In this document: one piece after another, positions 1-8,101 of the stretch
How positions within the stretch are numbered: the first letter of the stretch is position 1
Layout of the letters: the number at the start of each line of letters is the position of its first letter
Assembly: GCF_002009425.1 (NCBI RefSeq)
Contig: NZ_CP019936.1
Coordinates: 1,597,001-1,661,000 of the forward strand
Reading direction: 5' to 3'
Source of the DNA: Thiosocius teredinicola
Lineage (GTDB): Bacteria; Pseudomonadota; Gammaproteobacteria; Chromatiales; Chromatiaceae
DNA length: 64,000 bases
Notes under the pieces: generated by a model
Database searches by the model: none
The model's input: only the letters and a program-made list of their open reading frames with translations
Told to the model about the DNA's origin: nothing
Translations under genes and position numbers: made by a program

Positions 1-1469
1 TCAGCAAGCAAGCGGCCGCTGCCAACACCTTGTGGACCCGCGGTCGCGAACGCATTGCAGCGATGTCGGCGAAAGACGGCGCGGAGTCTGCGTTGCCCGC
101 CAACAAGGTGCCACTCGCGCTGGCCGCGGGCGTGGTTGCCGCGGTATTGGTCGGCGTCGTGTGGATGAATGCGGGCGACGATACATCCGAAGTGGCAGCA
201 GAGGGTGGCAGCGACCGTGCGGGTTCACGGGGTGCTGCGGGATTGCCGGCCGGCGATCTGGCTAATGCCTCGGTGTTGCACCACGACAAGTATGTCGATG
301 CGGCAGCATTGCAGGGTGGGGTGCTCGGCTCGGCCGATGCGGGCCCGCTCGGTGCTACCGGTCTTACCCTGCTGAACAGTGGTTCGGATGCATCGCCATG
401 GCGTCTTGATGCCGGGCATATCTCGTTCACCGAACTGAGGAACGAGCGTTTCGACCGCATGAGCGGAACCGATGCTGAAGTCGACAGCAAGCTAGCGGTG
501 AAGGTCGCCAACGATATCGCAGGGCCGTTGCTCGGCCGGGTGGCGGAAGTCACCAGCAGTCTCGACGTATGGGGTCTGGCCAAGCTACAGGCCACGGCGC
601 GCAAGAAATCGAATGCGCCGGCGTCGGGTGACGCGAGACCGGTTGCGGCAAAGACGGAAGCGCAGCCGGGCGCCGAGCAGTCAGTTACCCAGGTGCAGCC
701 GGCCGATCATGATGCCGGCGAGTCCGAAGAAGAGTCAGACAACATCGCGTTGGTGGTGTCGTCGGAAAGGAACTCGGCTCCCGGGTTCGTTGAATTTCTG
801 CCGGCACCGGCGGCAGGCATCGCGAAGCAGAACACCGGCGGTGAGGCCGAGGACATGGCCGGCGCCAACGCCACGGTAACAACGAGCGATGGCGGCAATA
901 CGCCGAACAAGGTGCAGGTTGCATCGTTGGATGCGCGCCAGTTGTCTGCGACGACTGCGGCGCAGGATGCGACGGATATTGTCGACCCACGTGTCGTGCG
1001 TAACCTCGGGTTGGCCGCTGAAGCATTCGACGACGATCGGCTGCTTATTCCGGAAGCGACGAGTGCCTATACCTACTACCAGCGCGCGCTCGATATCGAT
1101 GCAGATAACGCCGATGCGTTAGCCGGCATGCAGAAGATCGCGAAGCGCTATAACGCGCTGGCCTGGGGCGCTTTGCGCGGCAAGTCGTACGACCGCGCCA
1201 ATCTGTTCGTCGATCGTGGTTTGCGGGTACAGCCGAACGACCGCGAACTGCTCGCCATGCGCAATCGCATCGGCGATGCGGTAGCGCAGCAGCGTGCAGC
1301 GGCCAACGCGCATGCCGAGGCGCAAGCCCGTGCTGTTCGTGAATCGGAGCGTGCGCGCCAAGCGGCTGCGGCGGAGCGGGAACGCGAGCGCCAACGCCAG
1401 CAGGCGCGGCAACAGGCGCCGAGCGAAAATGCCTTTCAACGTCTGATGCGGATGATGGACGGACGCTGA
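1..1469 (+). CDS. Membrane-anchored TPR/coiled-coil protein, probably truncated at its 5' end by the window edge
   Basis: The reading frame is open from the first bases, so the gene probably begins upstream. The first in-window starts are TTG at 30 and ATG at 63, and neither has a clear ribosome binding site. Near the N-terminus is one hydrophobic segment rich in Ala and Val (about residues 28-46 counted from the TTG). A long Ala/Glu/Ser-rich low-complexity linker follows, then a TPR-like helical repeat region (about residues 345-415, containing YYQRALDIDADNADAL) and an Arg/Gln/Ala-rich predicted coiled coil to the end. The layout fits an inner-membrane-anchored periplasmic scaffold. I do not recognise the family, and no enzymatic motif is visible. 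It converges on the gene at 1654. Confidence 0.6.
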   Translation, partial: SKQAAAANTLWTRGRERIAAMSAKDGAESALPANKVPLALAAGVVAAVLVGVVWMNAGDDTSEVAAEGGSDRAGSRGAAGLPAGDLANASVLHHDKYVDAAALQGGVLGSADAGPLGATGLTLLNSGSDASPWRLDAGHISFTELRNERFDRMSGTDAEVDSKLAVKVANDIAGPLLGRVAEVTSSLDVWGLAKLQATARKKSNAPASGDARPVAAKTEAQPGAEQSVTQVQPADHDAGESEEESDNIALVVSSERNSAPGFVEFLPAPAAGIAKQNTGGEAEDMAGANATVTTSDGGNTPNKVQVASLDARQLSATTAAQDATDIVDPRVVRNLGLAAEAFDDDRLLIPEATSAYTYYQRALDIDADNADALAGMQKIAKRYNALAWGALRGKSYDRANLFVDRGLRVQPNDRELLAMRNRIGDAVAQQRAAANAHAEAQARAVRESERARQAAAAERERERQRQQARQQAPSENAFQRLMRMMDGR

Positions 1470-1501
1470 TCAGCGTCTTTGTTGAACCCGGAATCTCTTG
1501 C

Positions 1502-1585
1502 AGCTGCAGTGGCCCCTCTGCAGCTTAGTCTACAGACGCGACACACCCAGCGTCTAATCTGCACGCTGGCCGCTCAACGGCCGGC
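1502..1585. terminator. Two hairpins between convergent genes
   Basis: Between the convergent stops at 1469 and 1654 are two inverted repeats. One has an 8-bp perfect stem (1502-1509 with 1518-1525). The other has an 8-bp stem with one G-T pair (1565-1572 with 1578-1585) and the loop CTCAA. Neither is followed by a T tract, so intrinsic termination is only a suggestion from position. Confidence 0.3.
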
Positions 1586-1653
1586 AGCCTGATCGCTAAA
1601 CGTTTATATTCATCGCCGCACCCGATGGCATCGGCCGCAAAAACCCGCCCGCA

Positions 1654-2127
1654 TCAACTCGGCATCGTGCCGTAGAACAAGGCGATGTCCCGACCCGCAT
1701 AGTAGTTGGCGAACGCTTCCGGCGTCTGTTCCAACACCTGGTTGGCGATGTTCGAATAGTGGTAGATCAAACCGTTCTGATAGATGCCGATGTGCTTCAT
1801 CGGGTGGTTGATCATGATGCCGGTCTGCAGGTTGACGTTTGCGGCAGCCGTGACGAACGCCAGACAGAAACTCAGCGAACCGGGTTTATCCTGCCAGTTC
1901 CCAACCTTGGGGCAGAACGAAAAGATCTCGTGTACCCGGATCGAGGCGCCGTCCGATTCCGGACCGCTGCCGGTCACGTTGAAGCATTTGAATCCGAAAC
2001 GAAACCGCAAGACATGGCTGACGAAATGGGCGCAGTGGTCGTCGCCGTCGTCGTGGTAGTGGTTGCCGCAGATGTCGCTGATGTGATGTCCGAGATACTG
2101 GACCAGATTGACGCTGCCGGCGGCCAT
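1654..2127 (-). CDS. NlpC/P60- or CHAP-like cysteine hydrolase domain protein
   Basis: 157 residues from the ATG at 2127, chosen over an upstream start because GGAGGG lies five bases before it. The N-terminal half has a His/Asp-rich stretch followed by DDHCAHFVSHVL (Cys at about residue 32), resembling the nucleophile region of NlpC/P60 or CHAP amidases. The C-terminal half has HIGIYQNGLIYHYSN and ends ALFYG, like the His-containing strand of NlpC/P60 folds. No signal peptide is seen. These families usually cleave peptidoglycan peptides or act as amidases or acyltransferases; the substrate here is unknown. It stands alone between the cytochrome gene and the convergent TPR gene. The family call is from motif resemblance only. 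Confidence 0.55.
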   Translation of the reverse strand: MAAGSVNLVQYLGHHISDICGNHYHDDGDDHCAHFVSHVLRFRFGFKCFNVTGSGPESDGASIRVHEIFSFCPKVGNWQDKPGSLSFCLAFVTAAANVNLQTGIMINHPMKHIGIYQNGLIYHYSNIANQVLEQTPEAFANYYAGRDIALFYGTMPS

Positions 2128-2329
2128 TGGGTCCCTCCAGGGTCGACTTCGCTGTCCTTCGCATCGCAAGTCTATGGAGCGGCTTTGGAGCGTCAAGCAT
2201 GGGTGCGCATAACAGCGACATTGCTCACGCGCTGGGAAATTGATTGTCCGTTTCGGCGCGGTATTGGTGGAAAAAGATGTAAACGCGGCGACTTAGAGCG
2301 CCTTGGCATACGCAAAGGTTCGGCCGCCG

Positions 2330-2360
2330 GATCAGCAGGAGGTTAGCCCCCCTGCTGATC
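2330..2360 (-). terminator. Strong hairpin after the cytochrome c-DUF302 gene
   Basis: A perfect 10-bp inverted repeat (2330-2339 with 2351-2360, GATCAGCAGG paired to CCTGCTGATC) lies eight bases beyond the cytochrome stop codon. There is no T run after it on the minus strand, so it could act as an RNA-stabilising or Rho-assisted 3' end rather than a classic intrinsic terminator. Confidence 0.55.
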
Positions 2361-2367
2361 GAATCGC

Positions 2368-3477
2368 TTATTGAGATGCGCCGCTTGCGCCCGCGGTCAT
2401 AACGTCGAGCATCTGTTGATTGACCTTGACGGCCGTCTCGACCACTTCGGTCGGCAACAGCTCACTATCGATCAACATATCGAGGTTCAACATCATCAAC
2501 CACAGCTTGCCTTCCTTGTCTTCGACCATCGAGATCCGGCAGGGCATGTAGCTGGAGAACACCGGATCGGCGATGACCATCAGGCGTGCGTCCAACGGGT
2601 TGCAGAACTGATAGATCGACAGGTGAGGCATCTCGACGCCCTGTTTCGACAGATACTTCGAGACCTTCTGTTGCGCAACCTTTTTCAGTCCGATCTCTTC
2701 GGCTTTGTTGAGCATGGCACTCTCGGCGGCCTCGACGGTTACACCCTTATCGACCGCCATGCGCACCACGGTCTGTGTAATGTCGGTGATCTGAATGGTG
2801 CCTTCACGCGCTGCGGCGAGTTGCCGCGGCGTCTTCTTGTACACCGGTGGCGTGAACTCGTAGCCCTGTACCACCTTGGCATCGTCGAGCGTGCTCAGGT
2901 AGGCGGCGAGATTGATGAAGTCTTGGTCTTCGTATTCTTTGAAGGTGTCGTCTTCTTCGTCATTGGCATGGATCCGGTGGCCTTCCTTGAACCCGCGCAT
3001 GGTGGTGTACAGGTACTCGGGATGCTGACCCGCCAGTGGCGGCGCCTCCTTGCTGGGTTTGCCGTAGCCGTCGCGGTTGTGACAGTTGCGACAATCGGAG
3101 CGATAGACCTTGCTGCCCGCCTTGACGTCGCCGACGCTCGAATTGATGTTGAAGCGTTCGTCTGAACTCAGGTCGAGCGACGACAAGTAGGCTGCGACAT
3201 CTTCATAGTCGCGTTCGGTGAACTCGTCGATTTGCGAGGTACGCACCATCAAGGGGTAGCGGCGCTTGCCTTCGACGTAGTCTTTCATCGCCTTGATGAG
3301 GTATTCGCGGGGCAGTCCCGCAATTCGGGGGGACAGGCGGCCTGAAGCCCCTTGTCCGTGAACGCCGTGACATAAGGCGCAGCTTTTGTTGATGAGTTGG
3401 CCATTGGCCAGATCGGCAGCCCAAACCGGCGAGCTGCACAGGAGCAGCAGAGCTGCTGGCAGGAGGGTTTTGAACAT
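2368..3477 (-). CDS. Exported diheme cytochrome c (c4-like) fused to a C-terminal DUF302 domain
   Basis: 369 residues from the ATG at 3477, which has GAGGA about seven bases upstream and begins a clean Sec signal peptide (cleavage after VWA, about residue 20). Two class I cytochrome c modules follow, with haem-binding CALCH (C33, C36, H37) and CRNCH (C129, C132, H133) and Met-containing distal segments, as in the cytochrome c4/c553 families. From about residue 235 the sequence becomes a DUF302-type domain to residue ~350. The cytochrome half should be a periplasmic electron carrier; the DUF302 fold has no established reaction. The gene lies downstream of the hydrogenase block on the same strand but is separated by ~160 bases with its own regulatory site, so it is probably a separate unit. 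Confidence 0.85.
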   Translation of the reverse strand: MFKTLLPAALLLLCSSPVWAADLANGQLINKSCALCHGVHGQGASGRLSPRIAGLPREYLIKAMKDYVEGKRRYPLMVRTSQIDEFTERDYEDVAAYLSSLDLSSDERFNINSSVGDVKAGSKVYRSDCRNCHNRDGYGKPSKEAPPLAGQHPEYLYTTMRGFKEGHRIHANDEEDDTFKEYEDQDFINLAAYLSTLDDAKVVQGYEFTPPVYKKTPRQLAAAREGTIQITDITQTVVRMAVDKGVTVEAAESAMLNKAEEIGLKKVAQQKVSKYLSKQGVEMPHLSIYQFCNPLDARLMVIADPVFSSYMPCRISMVEDKEGKLWLMMLNLDMLIDSELLPTEVVETAVKVNQQMLDVMTAGASGASQ

Positions 3478-3533
3478 GTCTCGGTCCTCATTAGTTTTTC
3501 TGATCACGCTTGACCAGCCAGCTACAGCCAAGG

Positions 3534-3549
3534 TGTGACCTGATTCACA
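3534..3549. promoter_or_regulatory. Perfect CRP-type palindrome TGTGA-N6-TCACA upstream of the cytochrome gene
   Basis: Bases 3534-3549 read TGTGACCTGATTCACA, the full TGTGA-N6-TCACA consensus of the CRP family. The centre (3541.5) is about 64 bases upstream of the cytochrome start codon. A TATAGT -10-like hexamer lies on the minus strand at 3565-3560; if that promoter is used, the site would sit just downstream of its start and repress. The match is seen directly; the regulator and the direction of control are inferred. Confidence 0.55.
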
Positions 3550-3636
3550 GGGAGGGCAGACTATACGCGCTCTTGATAATTTCTATTTATGATCTGACGC
3601 AATGTTTTGGCGCTTTTGCGGCCGAAGCCGGACGAA

Positions 3637-4092
3637 TCACCCAGATATCGCCGCCTGTTCGGCTTTTGTCTGGTGAATTAATTGGACGGCCAGCCGTTCG
3701 GCAGCGGTGGCAACACTGTCTCGCAGGGTTTCCAGGTCCGGCTGGCCGACCGCGATACCGTAGAGGGTCAACTTGCGCGGCAGGGTGCCGAGCGTTTGCG
3801 CGAGTTTGAGCGTGGCGGCGAGATCGAGTTGGTGACTGGAGAAGCTGCCGGCAAGCTGCAGGGTTGCCAGATCATCGATCTCGATGATCCGCCCGGGCGG
3901 CCCTTCGCCGGCGACGGCGTCCACCAGGATGACGTTGTCGACGTCGGCAAACCAATTGACCAGCGCGGCCCCCGGCCGGTCGAGTGCGACCGCGTCGACA
4001 CCGGCGGCGACCCGGTCCTCAAGCGATCGGATAACGTGCCAGCCGGCGCGGTCGTCGCCGAACGGCGAGCCGAGACCGATGATGCGGATCAA
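3637..4092 (-). CDS. [NiFe]-hydrogenase maturation endopeptidase (HyaD/HycI/HybD family)
   Basis: 151 residues if translation starts at the TTG at 4092, which overlaps the hyhL stop by four bases (TTGA). A longer reading frame upstream is only the opposite frame of hyhL. The N-terminus IRIIGLGSPFGDD is the signature of these proteases. VILVDAV and SSHQLDL supply the later Asp and His expected to bind nickel. The enzyme removes the C-terminal tail of the large subunit after nickel insertion, and overlap with that subunit's gene fits a dedicated protease. No strong ribosome binding site precedes the TTG, so translation is probably coupled to hyhL. Confidence 0.85.
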   Translation of the reverse strand: MIRIIGLGSPFGDDRAGWHVIRSLEDRVAAGVDAVALDRPGAALVNWFADVDNVILVDAVAGEGPPGRIIEIDDLATLQLAGSFSSHQLDLAATLKLAQTLGTLPRKLTLYGIAVGQPDLETLRDSVATAAERLAVQLIHQTKAEQAAISG

Positions 4093-5384
4093 CGACGGTC
4101 GACGTTGATCTTCAGGAAGTGGGTTGCGCACGAGATACACGGGTCGTAGTTGCGGATCACCGTCTCGGCACGCAGGCGCAATGCATCGTCGCTCTGATCC
4201 AGGCCGAAGGCGACCAGGCTGCGGTGCAGGTCTGCCTCGATGCGGGCCTGGTTCTGGCTGGTGGGCGGCACGATACGCGCAGCGCGAATAGTGCCGTGTG
4301 CGTCGACCTCGTAGCGATGCCACAGCAAGCCGCGGGGCGCCTCGGTGGCGCCGCAGCCGATCCCGGCGCGTGGTGTAACCGCAGCTGCCGATTCATCGGG
4401 CAGCGTGTAGTTCTCGAGCAGCCGTATCGCTTCGATGATCGCCACGTGGATCTCCAGCGCACGCGCGAACAGGCTCAAGAACATGTTGCGGTTCGGGAAA
4501 CGTATGCCGGTTTTGTCGAGCAGCGCGCGGCTGGCCGCCGGCAGCCGGTCGAGATTCAGGTTCAGGCGTGCGAGCGGTCCGACGAGATAGGGCTTGTCAT
4601 GCAGTGACGAGAACAGTGCGGTCGATTGCGCGCGATGGGTTTCCACGAAGTGCTGTTCGTATTCGTCGACCGTGATGTCGAGTCCTTCGTCGGAAACGAT
4701 ACGTCCCTGTTCGAGCGGGTAGTCCGATTCGTGGCGCAGCGACACATTGACGAAGTCCTGGGGATCGTCCGGCATCGTGAGTCCGGCGCTCCACTCGACC
4801 AGCGTTTCGGCTTCCGGCAACGCCGTGTTCAATCGGCTCAGCATGTCGTCGACTTCGGCCTGCTCAGGGGCGCGGTGGAATCCGCCGACGCAGGCGCCGA
4901 CCGGGTGCACCGATCTGCCGCCGAGCAGGCGGATCAGGTCGTTGCCCAGACCCTGAAGCTGCAATCCGCGCCGCACCGCGTCCGGGTATTCGGCTGCCAT
5001 GCCGACCACGCTGTCGAAACCGAGAAAATCCGGTGCCGCGAGCAGGTGCACGTGCAGGGCGTGGCTTTGCAGCCATTCGCCGCAATAAAACACGCGCCGC
5101 ATTGCCTTGACCCAATCGCTGGGTTCGAGGCCAAAGGCGTTCTCCAGTGCCTGCGCGGCACTCATCTGGTAGGCGATCGGGCAGATGCCGCAGATGCGCG
5201 CCACGATGTCGATCACCTCATGGTAGCGCCGGCCTTCGAGAAATTTCTCGAAATAGCGCGGTGGCTCGAAGATATCCAGCGCCAGGGTCTGAATGTCGCC
5301 GTTTTCTATCTGCAAGCGCAGCGCGCCTTCGCCTTCGACGCGCGTCATCGCCGGCACATGTATCGATACCGAACGCTCAGTCAT
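4089..5384 (-). CDS. hyhL: NAD(P)-linked [NiFe] hydrogenase, alpha (large catalytic) subunit, group 3b type
   Basis: 431 residues from the ATG at 5384, overlapping hyhS by eight bases. It carries the proximal nickel motif RICGICP (C65, C68) and the C-terminal DPCISCATH (C416, C419). The nine residues after H422 should be removed by the protease encoded next. With FeS, flavin and small-subunit genes in the order B-G-S-L, it matches cytoplasmic bidirectional group 3b hydrogenases (sulfhydrogenase type), which exchange electrons between H2 and NAD(P)H and in some archaea reduce sulfur. Both nickel motifs are intact, so an active enzyme is expected. NAD versus NADP preference cannot be read from this subunit. 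Confidence 0.92.
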   Translation of the reverse strand: MTERSVSIHVPAMTRVEGEGALRLQIENGDIQTLALDIFEPPRYFEKFLEGRRYHEVIDIVARICGICPIAYQMSAAQALENAFGLEPSDWVKAMRRVFYCGEWLQSHALHVHLLAAPDFLGFDSVVGMAAEYPDAVRRGLQLQGLGNDLIRLLGGRSVHPVGACVGGFHRAPEQAEVDDMLSRLNTALPEAETLVEWSAGLTMPDDPQDFVNVSLRHESDYPLEQGRIVSDEGLDITVDEYEQHFVETHRAQSTALFSSLHDKPYLVGPLARLNLNLDRLPAASRALLDKTGIRFPNRNMFLSLFARALEIHVAIIEAIRLLENYTLPDESAAAVTPRAGIGCGATEAPRGLLWHRYEVDAHGTIRAARIVPPTSQNQARIEADLHRSLVAFGLDQSDDALRLRAETVIRNYDPCISCATHFLKINVDRR

Positions 5385-6168
5385 CGCTGAAGCCCTGTTG
5401 GTAGTGGCGGCGTCCTTCGTCGAGGAACCCTTCGGCATGGCTGTTGATGAACAGGTAGCGACGTGCGACATCGGTCCGGTTGTCCACCAGGTCGGTCAAG
5501 CGTCTACTCATCGCCGCGGTATTGATGTTTTCTGCCGGCCCGAAGCAGGCATAACAGTCGCGTCCATAGCGCGGACACAATGCGCCGCATCCGGTGCGCG
5601 TGACCGGTCCCATGCAGGGCATGCCGTGTACGACCATCACGCACGTTGCCTGTTGGCGCTTGCATTCCATGCAGACCTTGTCGCGTTTCAACGTCGGCAC
5701 CACGCCGAGTAGCAACTGCTGCACGGCTGCCAGCACCTGTTGGCCGTTTACCGGGCAGCCCCAGATCTCAAGGTCGACCTTGATGTGCTCGCTGGCGGGT
5801 TCTGCACGATCGAGCGTGGTGATGTATTCCGGCTGTGCGTAGACTGCCTGCTTCCATGCTTCGTGACTGCCGTCGAGATTGCGCAGTGCCTGCAGACCGC
5901 CGGCGGTGGAGCAGGCGCCGATGGAGACGACATAGCGACTGTGTTCGCGCACCTTGCGGATGCGCTCGATCTCGTCGGGCGTCGACACGCTGCCCTCGAC
6001 GAAGGCGATATCGACATCGGCGTCTTCTTCGCTCATGCCGGCCTCGAGAAAGTGACGTATGTCGACCAGGCCGGCGAGCTTGAGCAAGTCTTCACCGGCA
6101 TTCAGGAACGCCAGTTGGCAGCCGTCGCACGATGAAAACTTGTGTACCGCGATGCGTGGTAGTGCCAT
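5377..6168 (-). CDS. hyhS: Group 3b [NiFe] hydrogenase, delta (small) subunit
   Basis: 263 residues from the ATG at 6168, which overlaps the hyhG stop by four bases (ATGA) and has GGGGG upstream. It starts with the small-subunit motif SSCDGCQLAF (C14, C17). Further Cys come in SIGACS, WGCPVNG and a C-terminal cluster including CMEC, MPCMGPV, TGCGALCP and CYACFGP, enough for the proximal and additional [4Fe-4S] clusters of this class. No twin-arginine signal is present, which agrees with a cytoplasmic enzyme. It relays electrons from the NiFe site in HyhL to HyhG/HyhB. Confidence 0.9.
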   Translation of the reverse strand: MALPRIAVHKFSSCDGCQLAFLNAGEDLLKLAGLVDIRHFLEAGMSEEDADVDIAFVEGSVSTPDEIERIRKVREHSRYVVSIGACSTAGGLQALRNLDGSHEAWKQAVYAQPEYITTLDRAEPASEHIKVDLEIWGCPVNGQQVLAAVQQLLLGVVPTLKRDKVCMECKRQQATCVMVVHGMPCMGPVTRTGCGALCPRYGRDCYACFGPAENINTAAMSRRLTDLVDNRTDVARRYLFINSHAEGFLDEGRRHYQQGFSDD

Positions 6169-6989
6169 CAGTACCCCCTTACGCCGAGCAGTTCGCGCAC
6201 CTGCGGCCAGACGAACACTGGGCCGTCGCGGCACACGAACTGGCTGCCGATCTGGCAGTGGCCACAATGACCGATCCCGCACTGCATATTGCGCTCCATG
6301 CTGAGATAGATCGCATCAGCCGGGATGCCGCGGGTGTGCAGCAGGTCGGCCGAGGCGTGCATCATGATCTCGGGGCCGCACAACATGGCGATGGTTTTGC
6401 GGGGCTCCAGCGTGAGTTTGTCGAACAAGGCAGTGACCAGGCCGACATGCCCACGCCAATCGGGAGAGCCGATATCGGCCGCCAGCAGCACACGGACGTC
6501 GGGCATGGCCTCCCAGCGGTCGTACTGTTCACGCCAGATAAGATCATCGGTGTGTTTGACGCCCTGCAGGATGCTCAGGTGCCCGTAGCGTTCGCGATGT
6601 TCGAGTATGTGGTGAATGATCGAGACCGACGGTGCACAGCCGAGTCCGCCGGTCACGATCACCACGTCGCGCCCTTCGGCTGCACGCATCGGCCAGCCGT
6701 GGCCATAGGGGCCGCGCAGACCGATGCGGTCGCCTTTGCGCAGCGCGGCCAGGCCGTTGGTCACACGGCCGAGGGCACGGATAGTGTGTGTCAGCACGCG
6801 CTCTTTGTCGGCCTCGGCGACGATCGAGATCGGTACCTCGCCGACACCGTAGAGATACAGCATGTTGAACTGTCCGGGTTCGAAGCTGTATGGCGCATCG
6901 TCGGTCAGTTTGAGTTGCAGTGTGAAGGTGTTCGGCGATTCTTCGATACGCTCGACGACCTCGGCCTCGCGTGGCAGGTAGGCGTTCAT
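6168..6989 (-). CDS. hyhG: Group 3b hydrogenase, gamma subunit: FAD/NAD(P)-binding reductase with C-terminal [2Fe-2S]
   Basis: 273 residues from the ATG at 6989, overlapping the hyhB stop by four bases (ATGA). The N-terminal half is a ferredoxin-reductase-type FAD barrel (FEPGQFNMLYL, then EVPISIV and LRGPYGHGWP). The middle has the NAD(P)-binding start VVIVTGGLGCAPS. The C-terminus carries MQCGIGHCGHCQIG plus a later Cys, the [2Fe-2S] motif shared with the dihydroorotate dehydrogenase electron-transfer subunit. It passes electrons between HyhS/HyhB and the pyridine nucleotide. Confidence 0.9.
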   Translation of the reverse strand: MNAYLPREAEVVERIEESPNTFTLQLKLTDDAPYSFEPGQFNMLYLYGVGEVPISIVAEADKERVLTHTIRALGRVTNGLAALRKGDRIGLRGPYGHGWPMRAAEGRDVVIVTGGLGCAPSVSIIHHILEHRERYGHLSILQGVKHTDDLIWREQYDRWEAMPDVRVLLAADIGSPDWRGHVGLVTALFDKLTLEPRKTIAMLCGPEIMMHASADLLHTRGIPADAIYLSMERNMQCGIGHCGHCQIGSQFVCRDGPVFVWPQVRELLGVRGY

Positions 6990-8101
6990 TGCGGCGACTC
7001 CCCGGCGGCGCTGTTGCACAGCACGTTGGCCTCTTCGGTCAGATCGATGCCGACCGGGCACCAGGTGATGCAGCGACCACAGCCGACACAACCGCTGCGA
7101 CCGTACTGTTCGTGCCAACTGCCGAGTTTGTGCGTCAACCATTGGCGATAACGGTGACCGGTTTCGGGGCGCACCATAAAGCCGTGCAAATAGCTGTGGC
7201 CTTCGGTAAAGCACGAGTCCCACTCGCGCAGGTGTTCGGTGACTTCGCCGCCGAGTGCCGGTGCATCGATTTGCGCGTTGCAGAAACAGGTCGGGCAGAC
7301 GCTCGTGCAGTTGCCGCACGACAGGCAGCGTGCTGCAACCTGATCCCAACGTGGATGGTGCAGGCGCTCGAACAGGGGTTTTTGCAGATTGCCCGAGGGC
7401 AGTTGCCGGTGTTGACGTTTGGCCGCTTCAGCGACGGCCTGCGCGCCTTGGTGTTGCAGGTCGCTGCTTGCCGCCGCGAGCGGCAATCGCGCCGCGATGG
7501 CTTTGCCACGCTCGCTGCCGACTTCGACCAGGTAACCGTCTTCGAGCTCGTTCAGCGCCAGGTCGAATCCATCGGCGGCGGCCGGACCGTCACCGGTGGA
7601 GGCACAAAAACAGGTATCGGCAGGGTAGGCGCAGTGCACTGCGACGATGAACAGTCCAGCGCGGCGCGCAGCGTAGTTGCTGTCTTTCACGCCGTCGAGA
7701 AAGTGTTTGTCGTGCAGCTTCAATGCCGCGATGTCGCAGGCGCGCACGCCGATGAAGGCGAGCGGCTGATCTTCGATCTGCTCACTGCTGAACGTGAGTT
7801 TTCCCGCGGCGTCCCGTTGCGCGCGCCACAGTGTTTCACGCGGTTTGAACAGGTAGGGCTTGAGCGCCTGTGCCCCCGTCGCCCAGGCGAAGGCGCGCGG
7901 CGAATCGACCTGCGTTAATCGATAGTTGCCTGGGGCCTGGTCGTCGGTCCAGCCGAACGGCAAGGTCGCACTGTCGGCTAGGTCGCGGTACTGAATGGTG
8001 TCGTCGTGCACACAGGGGCCGATCACGCGGAAGCCGTCTGACTTCAGCTGCTCGATCAGCGTCTGCAACGCATCGCGTGGGAGGAACAGAGAATCGTTCA
8101 T
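6986..8101 (-). CDS. hyhB: Group 3b hydrogenase, beta subunit: iron-sulfur protein
   Basis: 371 residues from the ATG at 8101; an in-frame ATG at 8113 would add four residues. The long N-terminal domain includes YLFKPRETLW and VRACDIAAL, typical of the sulfite reductase/hydrogenase beta family. Two ferredoxin-type clusters follow: CLSCGNCTSVCP and CVGCGRCITWCP (about residues 259-269 and 338-348). Neither start has a good ribosome binding site of its own. The 8101 ATG overlaps the stop of a tiny upstream ORF that does (8124-8098), so translation may be coupled. It is the first structural gene of the operon and provides electron wiring to HyhG. Confidence 0.9.
   Translation of the reverse strand: MNDSLFLPRDALQTLIEQLKSDGFRVIGPCVHDDTIQYRDLADSATLPFGWTDDQAPGNYRLTQVDSPRAFAWATGAQALKPYLFKPRETLWRAQRDAAGKLTFSSEQIEDQPLAFIGVRACDIAALKLHDKHFLDGVKDSNYAARRAGLFIVAVHCAYPADTCFCASTGDGPAAADGFDLALNELEDGYLVEVGSERGKAIAARLPLAAASSDLQHQGAQAVAEAAKRQHRQLPSGNLQKPLFERLHHPRWDQVAARCLSCGNCTSVCPTCFCNAQIDAPALGGEVTEHLREWDSCFTEGHSYLHGFMVRPETGHRYRQWLTHKLGSWHEQYGRSGCVGCGRCITWCPVGIDLTEEANVLCNSAAGESPQ

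Noticed and set aside
1759-2346. 195-codon plus-strand frame overlapping the NlpC-like gene
   Set aside because: Its Val/Asp repeats mirror codons of the minus-strand gene, which has a good start site and family motifs.
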